Assembly: GCA_016206385.1 (NCBI GenBank)
Contig: JACQRS010000031.1
Coordinates: 1-5,875, forward strand
Length of the DNA stretch: 5,875 nucleotides
DNA from: Candidatus Rokuibacteriota bacterium
Lineage (GTDB): Bacteria > Methylomirabilota > Methylomirabilia > Rokubacteriales > CSP1-6
Direction: 5' to 3'
Position numbers and translations under genes: made by a program. The stretch's first letter is position 1; each line of letters starts with the position of its first letter. This document shows positions 1 through 5,505 of this stretch, one piece after another. Below the pieces are notes generated by a model. That model was given only the letters and a program-made list of their open reading frames with translations, was not told the DNA's origin and searched no databases.

Positions 1-661
1 CGAGTATCAGCGCCGGGATCGTCAGGCGTTTGAGCTCCTCCCCGAGAGCGTAGACTGTGGGGCGCTTGAACTGAACACCGCGGAGCGTCAGGGCGAGGCC
101 CACACCCGACCGTGTCGCGAAATCCGCGGCGAATTCTTTCCATGTCTGGGGGTGCTTCCGCAAGAGCGGCACGCGCGCCGGCATCCGAGTATGCAGATCC
201 TCGAATACCGGCGGCGCCCCCTCGGACTCCAGCCGCTCTGCAATCCGTGTGTGCTCTTGAATGAACCCGGCTCTGTCGTCAGAGCCGGCCCCGGTCCCTG
301 CCAGAATGAGGGCCCGCACGCGTCTGGGGTGAGCGAGGGCAAAACTCAGAGCGATGCCACCCCCCATCGAGAGCCCGCCGATGAAGGCGCTCTCGAACCG
401 CAGGTGATCGAGGAGGCGCCGGAGATCGGCGACCGAGTGCTCCTGCGAGTACTGGGACGGATCAGTCGGGACGCTGGACGGAGGGTATCCACGGCAATTG
501 AATGTGAGGACCGAGTAGCTCGGGGAGAAGGCTCTCACCTGCCGGTCCCAACTCCGACAGCTACCCGAGAACTCGTGGACGAGGACCAGCGGAGCGCCCG
601 AGCCACTCAACTCGTAGTAGATCTCGACGTCGTCCAGAGCGACCTCGGCCTTCTTGCCCAC
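1..661 (-). CDS. Alpha/beta-fold hydrolase, partial (C-terminus beyond the left edge)
   Basis: The frame opens with GTG at 659-661 and stays open for 220 codons to the window edge. An in-frame TAA at 668-670 lies three codons upstream, so GTG is the only reasonable start; a G-rich stretch (GGGGG, 671-675 complement) lies about 9 nt before it. The protein has the N-terminal beta strands of an alpha/beta hydrolase: YYELSGSG (15-22), LVLVHEFSG (25-33), FNCRGYPPS (54-62), then the nucleophile elbow GGLSMGGG (95-102) with Ser98 as probable nucleophile. The catalytic Asp and His fall outside the window. The usual oxyanion HG pair is HE here (29-30), as I remember for a subfamily common in metagenomic genomes. 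Likely a soluble esterase, lactonase or C-C hydrolase; substrate unknown. It lies on the same strand as the catabolic genes to its right but is separated from them by the mobile-element scar, so co-transcription is doubtful. Confidence 0.88.
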   Translation of the reverse strand, partial: MGKKAEVALDDVEIYYELSGSGAPLVLVHEFSGSCRSWDRQVRAFSPSYSVLTFNCRGYPPSSVPTDPSQYSQEHSVADLRRLLDHLRFESAFIGGLSMGGGIALSFALAHPRRVRALILAGTGAGSDDRAGFIQEHTRIAERLESEGAPPVFEDLHTRMPARVPLLRKHPQTWKEFAADFATRSGVGLALTLRGVQFKRPTVYALGEELKRLTIPALIL

Positions 662-686
662 GGGCTCTTACCCCCAAAAAGTGTCT

Positions 687-792
687 CTAGTACGACTGTG
701 TCACAAAACGCCCTCCGCCCTCTTGGTTCCGTGTCTGTGTGGTGTGCGAGAAGCCAGAGGACGGTAGCACGTTTGTGACACAGTAGTACTAG
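687..792. mobile_element. MITE-like 106-bp fold-back element with terminal inverted repeats
   Basis: Positions 687-707 and 772-792 are inverted repeats matching at 20 of 21 bases; the core is ACTGTGTCACAAA and its complement. Both ends are CTAG (687-690 and 789-792), which could be a 4-bp target duplication or simply the palindromic tip of the repeat. The interior also folds back imperfectly: 715-726 pairs with 754-764 with one bulge and one mismatch, so the whole element could form a long hairpin. It has no coding capacity. This is the architecture of a non-autonomous transposon derivative. No mobilising transposase is visible here, and the family is not assigned. It sits 26 bp upstream of the hydrolase start and directly abuts the IS1182-type left end. 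Confidence 0.6.
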
Positions 793-1182
793 GAGCCTGT
801 CGGAGAAAAAAGTTGTTCAGCACCTACAATCGGTGCGTACGACGGCTCGTGCTTGCGCTATAGTGGCGGCATGAAAACTTTCAAGCCGTACACGCCCGAT
901 CAGCTGTTGCTGCTGCCCCCGGCCCTGCAGGACTGGCTGCCGGAGGGGCACCTCGCGCGGTTCCTCAGCGATGTGGTCGACCACGCGCTCGACCTCAGGC
1001 CGATTCTCGCCGCGTACGAGACCGGCGAGGGGCGGCGCCAGCCCCCGTACCACCCGGCTCTCATGGTGAAGCTCCTACTCTACGCCTACTGCACGGGGAT
1101 GCCCTCGTCGCAGCAGATCGAGCGGGCCACCTACGAGAAGGTCCCGTATCGCGTGCTGGCGGCCAACCAGCATCCGGACCAG
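793..1182 (+). mobile_element. Truncated IS1182-family insertion sequence (left end only)
   Basis: The segment begins GAGCCTGTCGGAGAAAAAAG at 793, which resembles the left inverted repeat of IS1182-type elements as I remember them, followed about 80 bp later by the transposase start. Homology stops at about 1182, where the sequence switches abruptly to an antisense fragment of a different gene. The remaining two thirds of the transposase and the right inverted repeat are absent from the window. The left end coincides exactly with the right end of the fold-back element at 792, suggesting insertion at its CTAG tip or a shared breakpoint. Confidence 0.65.
871..1182 (+). pseudogene. IS1182-family transposase, N-terminal remnant
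   Basis: From the ATG at 871 the frame encodes about 104 residues typical of the N-terminal DUF772-type region of IS1182 transposases: MKTFKPYTPDQ at the start, LPEGHLARFLSDVVD (24-38), YHPALMVKLLLYAYC (60-74) and YRVLAANQHPD (93-103). Full-length relatives are several times longer and carry the DDE catalytic core downstream; none of that is present. The frame stays open to 1365, but after codon 104 it reads through unrelated DNA. A TTG at 853 could extend the frame by six codons, but the ATG fits the family start. It cannot encode an active transposase. Confidence 0.85.
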
Positions 1183-1308
1183 GTCTTTCCGCTTCTCCGT
1201 CCGGAAGACCTTGGTCTTCTCCTGGGCCTTGCCGATGAACGTGACGCCTTCCGGAGCGGCGAAGCGGGCCAAGTGTTCCGCGATCACGTCGTCCTTCCGC
1301 TGGTCGAC
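1183..1308 (-). pseudogene. Internal fragment of a conserved hypothetical protein
   Basis: The minus strand here encodes about 42 residues, DQRKDDVIAEHLARF followed by APEGVTFIGKAQEKTKVFR and TEKRKD. I recognise the GKAQEKT-x-VFRTEKR signature from a widespread bacterial hypothetical protein family of several hundred residues, whose function I do not know. Both ends of the match are cut: the right end stops just before the MmgE/PrpD stop codon region, and the left end stops at the truncated transposase (about 1183). The surrounding frame (1075-1344) is open by chance and not a gene. The piece is best read as debris from rearrangement. The family recognition is from memory and would need a protein search. 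Confidence 0.5.
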
Positions 1309-1327
1309 ATGCCGCCTCCCCGCGTCG

Positions 1328-2716
1328 TCATCTGTCGTTGCCACGAATTCGCGTCAGGCCTCTGACGCTGGCGAGTTCGTCCAGGCGCTCTACCTGCTCG
1401 ACGAGCCGGCGCCGCTCGGTGTCCGAGAGTACCTCCTCCGTGCAGTACCGGAACTTCTCCACCGTGTCACCCCACTGGAACGGATTCGCTCGCGTTCCCT
1501 TGGGGTTTGTGACCCGCCGCGAGAGCACCCGGCCGCCATGCAGCCGGATCGTGACGCCCGCGTCGAGGCTGCTGTCCAGGGCCGCCGTCGTCCTCTCCCC
1601 CACCGTGCTCCCGGTCGGGACGCATCGGACCTTCCCGGCCAGTGATCGCACCTCCGCGATCGAGAGGCCGGCCTCGAGGTCGGCGAGCGCGAGCGGCCTG
1701 GCGCGGTCGCCTGCGCACCACATGGCGCACGCCACGCAGAACGGGAGGCTCATCTGGGCGCCCTGGATGTCCGTCGGCGCTGGGTTCGCATTGTTGCGGG
1801 CGATCACCGGATCTATCTCCACGAGGACCTCGGTGATCGCCTCCATCGGCACGCCCAACTCCCGTCCGAGCTGGAACGCGGCGTCGACGGCGCCGTGGAT
1901 GTGAGCGGCGATCGGAAGCGCCTTCACCATGACGTCGTCCACGCAGAAGCGCCGGCCCAGCCCGTCGGTGGCGCGCTCGGGAGCGGCTACCGGCGCATAC
2001 GCGTCGAAGAAGCCGCGTTCGCCCTCGATGGGTGCCGGCGGCGCCGACAGGCCCTCCCGCGCGAACAGGGCGGCCAGCACCCCGTCATGGGCGCTCTTGC
2101 CCGCATGTATCCGCTTGATGTCGCTGCCCCACTTGAAAAACTGCGAGAGTCCTCCGGAGAACGAGGCCGCAAACCCCATCGCGTGTGCGACTGCCTTTGC
2201 ATCGAGACCAAACACGCGAGCCGAGGCGACCGACGCGCCGAAGACGCCGCAGGTCGCCGTGCCATGGAAGCCTCGCTCCATGTGGGACGGCTGCACGGCA
2301 AGCCCCAGGCGTATCGCCACCTCGTACCCCGAGACCGTAGCCAGGATAAAGTCACGCCCCGAGCATCCCGCCGCCTCGGCCACGGCGAGCGCCGCCGGGA
2401 ACACGACCGCCCCGGGATGCACGATGGCTTCGATATGCGAATCGTCCCAGTCGGCGCTGTGCGCCAGCACGCCGTTCGCGAACGCGGCGACCGGAGCCGA
2501 GGTCCTCGTGCCGCCGACAAGGATCGTGCTCGTCGGCTCGCCACCCAGACGGGTGAGAACCGTCAGGAGCGACTTCGTCCAGGGCAACCGACCAGCGAAG
2601 AGCGACACACCCAGGAAGTCGAGCAGGAGCTTCTTGAGTTGGCTGACCGTTCCGTCGGAAAGGTCCGTCCATGACAGCCCGACCGCGAACTCTGCCAGGG
2701 TACGGGTGGTAGTCAC
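1328..2716 (-). CDS. MmgE/PrpD family protein (2-methylcitrate dehydratase / cis-aconitate decarboxylase-like)
   Basis: This 462-residue cytoplasmic enzyme has the usual length and full layout of the MmgE/PrpD superfamily: a helical lid domain and a smaller C-terminal domain. Visible family motifs are FANGVLAHSADWDDSH (79-94), HPGAVVFPAALAVAE (100-114), GFHGTATCGVFGAS (149-162), KRIHAGKSAHDG (201-212) and VKALPIAAHIHG (264-275). By analogy with cis-aconitate decarboxylase, the DWDDSH aspartates, His100, His151, Lys201 and Lys265 would line the active site. Members dehydrate or decarboxylate tricarboxylic or related branched acids; the substrate here cannot be read from sequence. GTG at 2714-2716 is the only usual start after an in-frame TAA upstream, with GAGGAG 9 nt before it. 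The gene ends in TGA, showing that TGA is a normal stop in this genome. It is 233 bp downstream of the UGSC partner gene. Confidence 0.92.
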   Translation of the reverse strand: MTTTRTLAEFAVGLSWTDLSDGTVSQLKKLLLDFLGVSLFAGRLPWTKSLLTVLTRLGGEPTSTILVGGTRTSAPVAAFANGVLAHSADWDDSHIEAIVHPGAVVFPAALAVAEAAGCSGRDFILATVSGYEVAIRLGLAVQPSHMERGFHGTATCGVFGASVASARVFGLDAKAVAHAMGFAASFSGGLSQFFKWGSDIKRIHAGKSAHDGVLAALFAREGLSAPPAPIEGERGFFDAYAPVAAPERATDGLGRRFCVDDVMVKALPIAAHIHGAVDAAFQLGRELGVPMEAITEVLVEIDPVIARNNANPAPTDIQGAQMSLPFCVACAMWCAGDRARPLALADLEAGLSIAEVRSLAGKVRCVPTGSTVGERTTAALDSSLDAGVTIRLHGGRVLSRRVTNPKGTRANPFQWGDTVEKFRYCTEEVLSDTERRRLVEQVERLDELASVRGLTRIRGNDR

Positions 2717-2949
2717 CTCGGTCGGCTCCTCATCTGCGACATCGTCACCGTGGAGGTCAGGCAGGGCGGATTAACAGGCGGGGCCGCCCGTCATCTCACT
2801 GGACCGGCGTCAGTCTTTTCTGGAGCTACCGGATGCCGACGGCTCGCATCGATCCCTCATCACGAGCGGCCAACGCGGCACGGTGCCACGCCCGACGGCG
2901 GCACCGACGGCCCGGTAACTTGAGCTAATGGCTCTTCTGTAGTTCCTCT
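2717..2949. other. Non-coding interval between the UGSC partner gene and the MmgE/PrpD gene
   Basis: No convincing gene lies in these 233 bp; a 64-codon minus-strand frame crossing 2810-3004 has no family features and overlaps the end of the partner gene. I see no hairpin followed by a T run and no clear promoter. A short repeat (GCCGTCGG twice in close succession, minus strand) and the small palindrome GGCACGGTGCC near 2878-2888 are the only structures seen. The length leaves room for a separate promoter for the MmgE/PrpD gene, which would need transcript data. Confidence 0.5.
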
Positions 2950-4002
2950 TTATTGAATGGGCTTCGTGACGCTCAGGCTTTGGCGTCCCGCGGTCGGCAC
3001 GCACATCGACTTCGCGCCGCCGCCTCCCGCGACGATCACAATGATGTCGTCCGGGCGATGCGCGATCGGCACCATCTCCTGGTCGTCCGCTAGGTCGAGC
3101 CAGCGCGGGAATTCCTTGCCGACCTCCATCCCCCGCCCCCGGACCAGGCGGGCCGGCTGGCGCGCCTTCTCGTAGAGGAAGGCCTTGACGTCGTACTTCG
3201 AGAGGCCATCCCTCGCGAGCTTGGCCGCATGCTCGGGGCCCAGCACGAGGATCGGCTGCCCCTGGTAGTAGAGGTTGTTGGCGCCGAGAGTCGACATCGT
3301 CGAGGCGCAGGTTACGAGGATGCCCAGCGCGGTCTTGCTGCGGCTGTCGTTAATGCTGTGCGGCCCCTCTGCGTTGACGACGGTCACGGTGCTCGTCGCG
3401 CGGGGGAAGCCGCGTTCCACGTGCAGCGGCTCCCACGGGTTCGCGTCCTCGTTCTCCGCGATGCAGTACGTGTACTTCCCGGGATGTCCGTGGGTGGCGC
3501 TGTCGATCTCTCCGGGAATCGCGCCGCCGATGTTCATCAGGATGAGCCGGATCGCGCGACCGATCGTTGCGTTCGGCCTCCAGCCCGGACCAAAGCAGCC
3601 CGCGCCGTAGTTCATGCCGATCCGCTTGACGATCGGACCGTTCACGATGAGGAGCGGCGCGCCGGCGTGCGTGGTCGTCTGTCGCCCCTTGAGGTCGTAC
3701 CGGTCATCCGCCAACGCGGTGATCGCGGCGACGAGGACAGGCATGTACGCGGGGAGGCACCCCGCCATCACCCCGTTGATCGCGATCTTCTCCACGGTTG
3801 CCCGCCCCATCTTCGGAGGGATCTCGGCGCCGAGATGATCCGCGGGGAGCCCCGAGGCAGACACCATCCCGTCGACCCGCTCGCGCACGGGCGGGACGAT
3901 CGGGAGGCCGTCCGTCCAGCCGTTCCGGTAAAAGGTGTCGTTGATGCTGTCCAGCGAGTCCGCCAGCTCGAGTTCCTCGTCTGCGATTTTCGAATCGATC
4001 AT
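2950..4002 (-). CDS. Uncharacterised UGSC-associated protein (selenoprotein partner)
   Basis: A 350-residue protein without signal peptide or clear membrane segments. I recognise it as a conserved hypothetical family often next to UGSC selenoproteins; no biochemical function is known to me. Strongly patterned blocks are NGWTDGLPIVPP (27-38), INGVMAGCLPAYMPV (75-89), NYGAGCFGPGWRPNATIGRA (131-150), GKYTYCIAENE (175-185) and NPWEPLHVERGF (188-199), with a C-terminal AGGGGAKSM segment (325-333) and an S-V-T-K-P-I ending. Cysteines 82, 136 and 180 sit within these blocks and are candidates for redox, thioester or metal chemistry (inference). The ATG at 4000-4002 is preceded by GGGGAAGAG with 9 nt spacing. 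The gap from the selenoprotein stop is only 43 nt, so the two are almost certainly one transcript. It may be the catalytic partner or substrate-binding subunit acting with the selenoprotein. Confidence 0.85.
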   Translation of the reverse strand: MIDSKIADEELELADSLDSINDTFYRNGWTDGLPIVPPVRERVDGMVSASGLPADHLGAEIPPKMGRATVEKIAINGVMAGCLPAYMPVLVAAITALADDRYDLKGRQTTTHAGAPLLIVNGPIVKRIGMNYGAGCFGPGWRPNATIGRAIRLILMNIGGAIPGEIDSATHGHPGKYTYCIAENEDANPWEPLHVERGFPRATSTVTVVNAEGPHSINDSRSKTALGILVTCASTMSTLGANNLYYQGQPILVLGPEHAAKLARDGLSKYDVKAFLYEKARQPARLVRGRGMEVGKEFPRWLDLADDQEMVPIAHRPDDIIVIVAGGGGAKSMCVPTAGRQSLSVTKPIQ

Positions 4003-4045
4003 CCGTCGTCACTCTTCCCCGTCTCGTGCGCGAACCGCTGCGATC

Positions 4046-4666
4046 TTAGAGGCCGAGCGGCCCCTCCAGGACCTTCGGGCAGACACCCGTGGGCATGGGA
4101 TACAAGGTGTTCGTGAACTCGTGCTCCAGGCTCTCACGCGGCGAGGTGAGCACGCGGAGCGCGGTTTCGGCAGCCTGCTGCGCCTTCGCGCGCACCGCCG
4201 CCTCGGACAGGCCAGACAACGGATGAGGAAGCATGACGAACGGCAGACCAGGGAGGCCGAGGCTCTCCGCGATCAGGTGACCCATCCGGACGAACTCGTC
4301 TGTCACAAGCGTCGCCGTCGGCGTACCCAGCAGCTCGAGCCGAAACGAGTCGTGGACACTCCACGACGCGGACGCCCCTCAGTGACCGACCCCGTTGATT
4401 ACGAGGTCGCATCGGGCGCTGATCTCCTCGAGGTTCCGCGCCGGCGCGGACGGGAAGTCCTTCGAGAAGTACAGTACCTCCTTCACCTTCACCCGGCCCC
4501 CGAGGATCTCCTTCACGGCATCCAGGAGGGCCGTCGCGTTCTCCTTCTTGTTGTCGAGGATGCCCAGGACCTTCCCGTCGACGCTGCTGGGTCTCGCGGC
4601 GATGTGCGCGTCCGGCGGCGCGGCACGCCCGGCGGGGCTCAGTACGCGTATGGTCTTAACCGCCAT
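4046..4666 (-). CDS. UGSC family selenoprotein (in-frame TGA read as selenocysteine at residue 96)
   Basis: The gene starts at ATG 4664-4666 behind AAAGGAGG spaced 7 nt and ends at TAA 4046-4048. Codon 96 is TGA; a stop there would give 95 residues, but the same frame continues for 110 more codons with the same GC-rich third positions and recognisable family sequence. Across the site it reads INGVGH-U-GASASWSVHDSFRLE, matching the G-[IV]-G-x-U-G-S-C-x-S-x-S-V-H-D active site of the UGSC (seleno)protein family as I remember it. The N-terminal part has GKVLGILDNKKENA (31-44); the C-terminal part has LVTDEF, LPFVMLPHPL and a helical tail. Family length fits the joined 206-residue product, not either half. 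The expected Cys two residues after the selenocysteine-Gly is Ser here. Other cysteines are Cys86 and Cys196. Cytoplasmic; reaction unknown, probably redox with the downstream partner. Synthesis needs SelA/B/C/D elsewhere in the genome. The alternative, a recent nonsense mutation, is unlikely given the SECIS-like hairpin. Confidence 0.88.
4346..4370 (-). promoter_or_regulatory. Candidate bacterial SECIS element
   Basis: Immediately downstream of the TGA the mRNA can form GTCGTGG / CCACGAC, a perfect 7-bp stem (4361-4367 with 4349-4355) around the loop AGUGU. A C-U mismatch and two further G-C pairs (4369-4370 with 4346-4347) extend the stem. The loop begins 18 nt after the TGA, and a G is among its first two bases. 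Both fit the known features of bacterial SECIS elements recognised by SelB: loop about 16-37 nt from UGA and an apical G. The element lies inside the coding sequence, as in E. coli fdhF. Confidence 0.78.
4379..4381 (-). other. Recoded TGA (selenocysteine codon)
   Basis: This is the only in-frame stop between the start and TAA of the selenoprotein gene. It falls exactly at the active-site U of the UGSC motif. The MmgE/PrpD and GntR genes in this window both terminate with TGA, so a general TGA reassignment does not explain it. Confidence 0.85.
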
Positions 4667-4673
4667 TGCAAGC

Positions 4674-4681
4674 CCTCCTTT
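4674..4681 (-). promoter_or_regulatory. Strong ribosome binding site of the selenoprotein gene
   Basis: AAAGGAGG on the minus strand, 7 nt from the ATG at 4666, is a near-perfect anti-16S match and fixes the start of the selenoprotein. It is the strongest such site in the window. Confidence 0.8.
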
Positions 4682-4685
4682 GAAC

Positions 4686-4703
4686 CACCGACTGCGCTCG
4701 GTG
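4686..4703 (-). other. Small inverted repeat upstream of the selenoprotein gene
   Basis: CACCGA-N6-TCGGTG forms a 6-bp stem with a 6-nt loop that ends 4 nt upstream of the Shine-Dalgarno sequence. It could be an operator half-site pair for the adjacent GntR regulator or an mRNA hairpin modulating initiation. Short GC-rich inverted repeats arise by chance at this base composition, so the function is a guess. Confidence 0.3.
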
Positions 4704-4722
4704 CTCGCAGGCCAATTCCGTT

Positions 4723-4741
4723 GCGGTCGCGGCGGGACCGC
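4723..4741 (-). other. GC hairpin just after the GntR stop codon
   Basis: GCGGTC-N7-GACCGC begins 1 nt after the TGA of the regulator gene. There is no following U tract, so it is not a canonical intrinsic terminator; it might pause transcription or stabilise the 3' end of the regulator message. Confidence 0.3.
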
Positions 4742-4742
4742 G

Positions 4743-5429
4743 TCACCCGCGCGCTCGGTACAGCTCGAGCAGTTGCGCTTCCGTCTTGGCGAGGTGCTGG
4801 TAGAGACTCTCGCGGGGATTCATGCGGTGCGGGTCACGGAGCGCCTGGACGATGGCGTGATGCTCGTTGTGCGCCTCTTGCATGCGGTTCCTTTGGGTGA
4901 TTAACCAGAGACCTATGCGCTGAACGTGATCGCTCACCGAGTCGAAGATCTCCTGCAGGCGCCGGTTGTCGGCCGTCTCCACCAGGTAGCGATGGAACTG
5001 CACATTCGCCGACACCCATGCGTTCTTGTCGTCGCGAGCGACGATCTCTCGTTGCTCGGCCAGGAGCTGGTCGAGCCTTCGGAGCGACTCCTCCGAGATC
5101 CGCCGACCGAGGTCTTCGATAGTCCATCCCTCCAGCGCGCGGCGCAACCCGAAGATCTCCAAGATGTCGCGCTCGCTGATCGGCCGAATCAAGGCTCCCC
5201 GATTCGGGAGGATCTCCAGCCACCCCTCGTTGTGCAACTGCAGGAGCGCCTCGCGGACGGGCGTCCTCGAGACGCCGAGCAGCTCGGAGAGCTGCTGCTC
5301 GGTGTAGCGCTGGTTCGAACTCAACCGGTTCGTGACGATGGCCCGCTTGAGGCTCTGATACGCCTGCACCCGCAGCGGCACCGCTCGCTGTAGGCCGGTC
5401 AGTTCCGTTATGTCTGTGGGTGTCCTCAT
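4743..5429 (-). CDS. GntR family transcriptional regulator, FadR/FCD type
   Basis: The 228-residue protein has an N-terminal winged helix-turn-helix (about 17-85) with the GntR hallmark TEQQLSELLGVSRTPVREAL (43-62) and the wing GWLEILPNRGALIRPIS (69-85). A C-terminal FCD ligand-binding domain follows (about 88-222). In FCD proteins a metal-binding His set contacts carboxylate effectors; the likely ligands here are Asn142 (position often Asp), His146 in FHRYL, His190 in EHHAIVQAL and His212 in YQHL. It probably binds DNA as a dimer and represses or activates the flanking catabolic genes in response to a small organic acid. The ATG at 5429 is supported by GGAGG with 7 nt spacing. It is 76 bp downstream of the amidase and 76 bp upstream of the selenoprotein gene, all on the same strand. 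Effector and targets are inferred from context. Confidence 0.93.
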   Translation of the reverse strand: MRTPTDITELTGLQRAVPLRVQAYQSLKRAIVTNRLSSNQRYTEQQLSELLGVSRTPVREALLQLHNEGWLEILPNRGALIRPISERDILEIFGLRRALEGWTIEDLGRRISEESLRRLDQLLAEQREIVARDDKNAWVSANVQFHRYLVETADNRRLQEIFDSVSDHVQRIGLWLITQRNRMQEAHNEHHAIVQALRDPHRMNPRESLYQHLAKTEAQLLELYRARG

Positions 5430-5455
5430 GAACCCGCCTCCAGAAGGCTATTCGC

Positions 5456-5465
5456 GCCGATCGGC
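5456..5465. promoter_or_regulatory. Perfect 10-bp palindrome upstream of the GntR gene (possible operator)
   Basis: GCCGATCGGC lies 26 bp before the regulator start in the short gap after the amidase. Position and symmetry would suit an autoregulatory site, but FCD regulators usually recognise different, longer palindromes and a GC-rich 10-mer can occur by chance. Confidence 0.22.
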
Positions 5466-5505
5466 TCTCTGGCCCTTCCCACTCAGCCCTCGGGTCGTCC
5501 CTTCC

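Noticed and set aside
152..778. Long plus-strand open frame (208 codons)
   Set aside because: It is antisense to the alpha/beta hydrolase, which has clear motifs, and it runs through the fold-back element; its own translation shows no family features.
1929..2774. Plus-strand open frame of 281 codons, and a 259-codon one at 1895-2674
   Set aside because: Both are antisense shadows of the MmgE/PrpD gene in GC-rich DNA, with low-complexity Arg/Ala/Ser-rich translations.
2810..3004. Minus-strand 64-codon frame
   Set aside because: It overlaps the 3' end of the partner gene in another frame, has no family features, and looks like a random GC-rich frame.
3229..4116. Plus-strand open frame of 295 codons
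   Set aside because: Antisense to the conserved UGSC partner gene; Arg/His-rich translation without recognisable domains.
4046..4306. Independent 86-aa gene after the TGA
   Set aside because: It has no convincing ribosome binding site at its first ATG, lies in the same phase as the upstream frame, and the family sequence starts before that ATG directly after the TGA.
4379..4381. Nonsense mutation (pseudogene) or genome-wide TGA reassignment
   Set aside because: The TGA is at the family's selenocysteine site and is followed by a SECIS-like hairpin; the MmgE/PrpD and GntR genes use TGA as a normal stop.
3935..4900. Plus-strand open frame of 321 codons
   Set aside because: Antisense to the selenoprotein gene and the end of the GntR gene, both of which have clear family sequence and ribosome binding sites.
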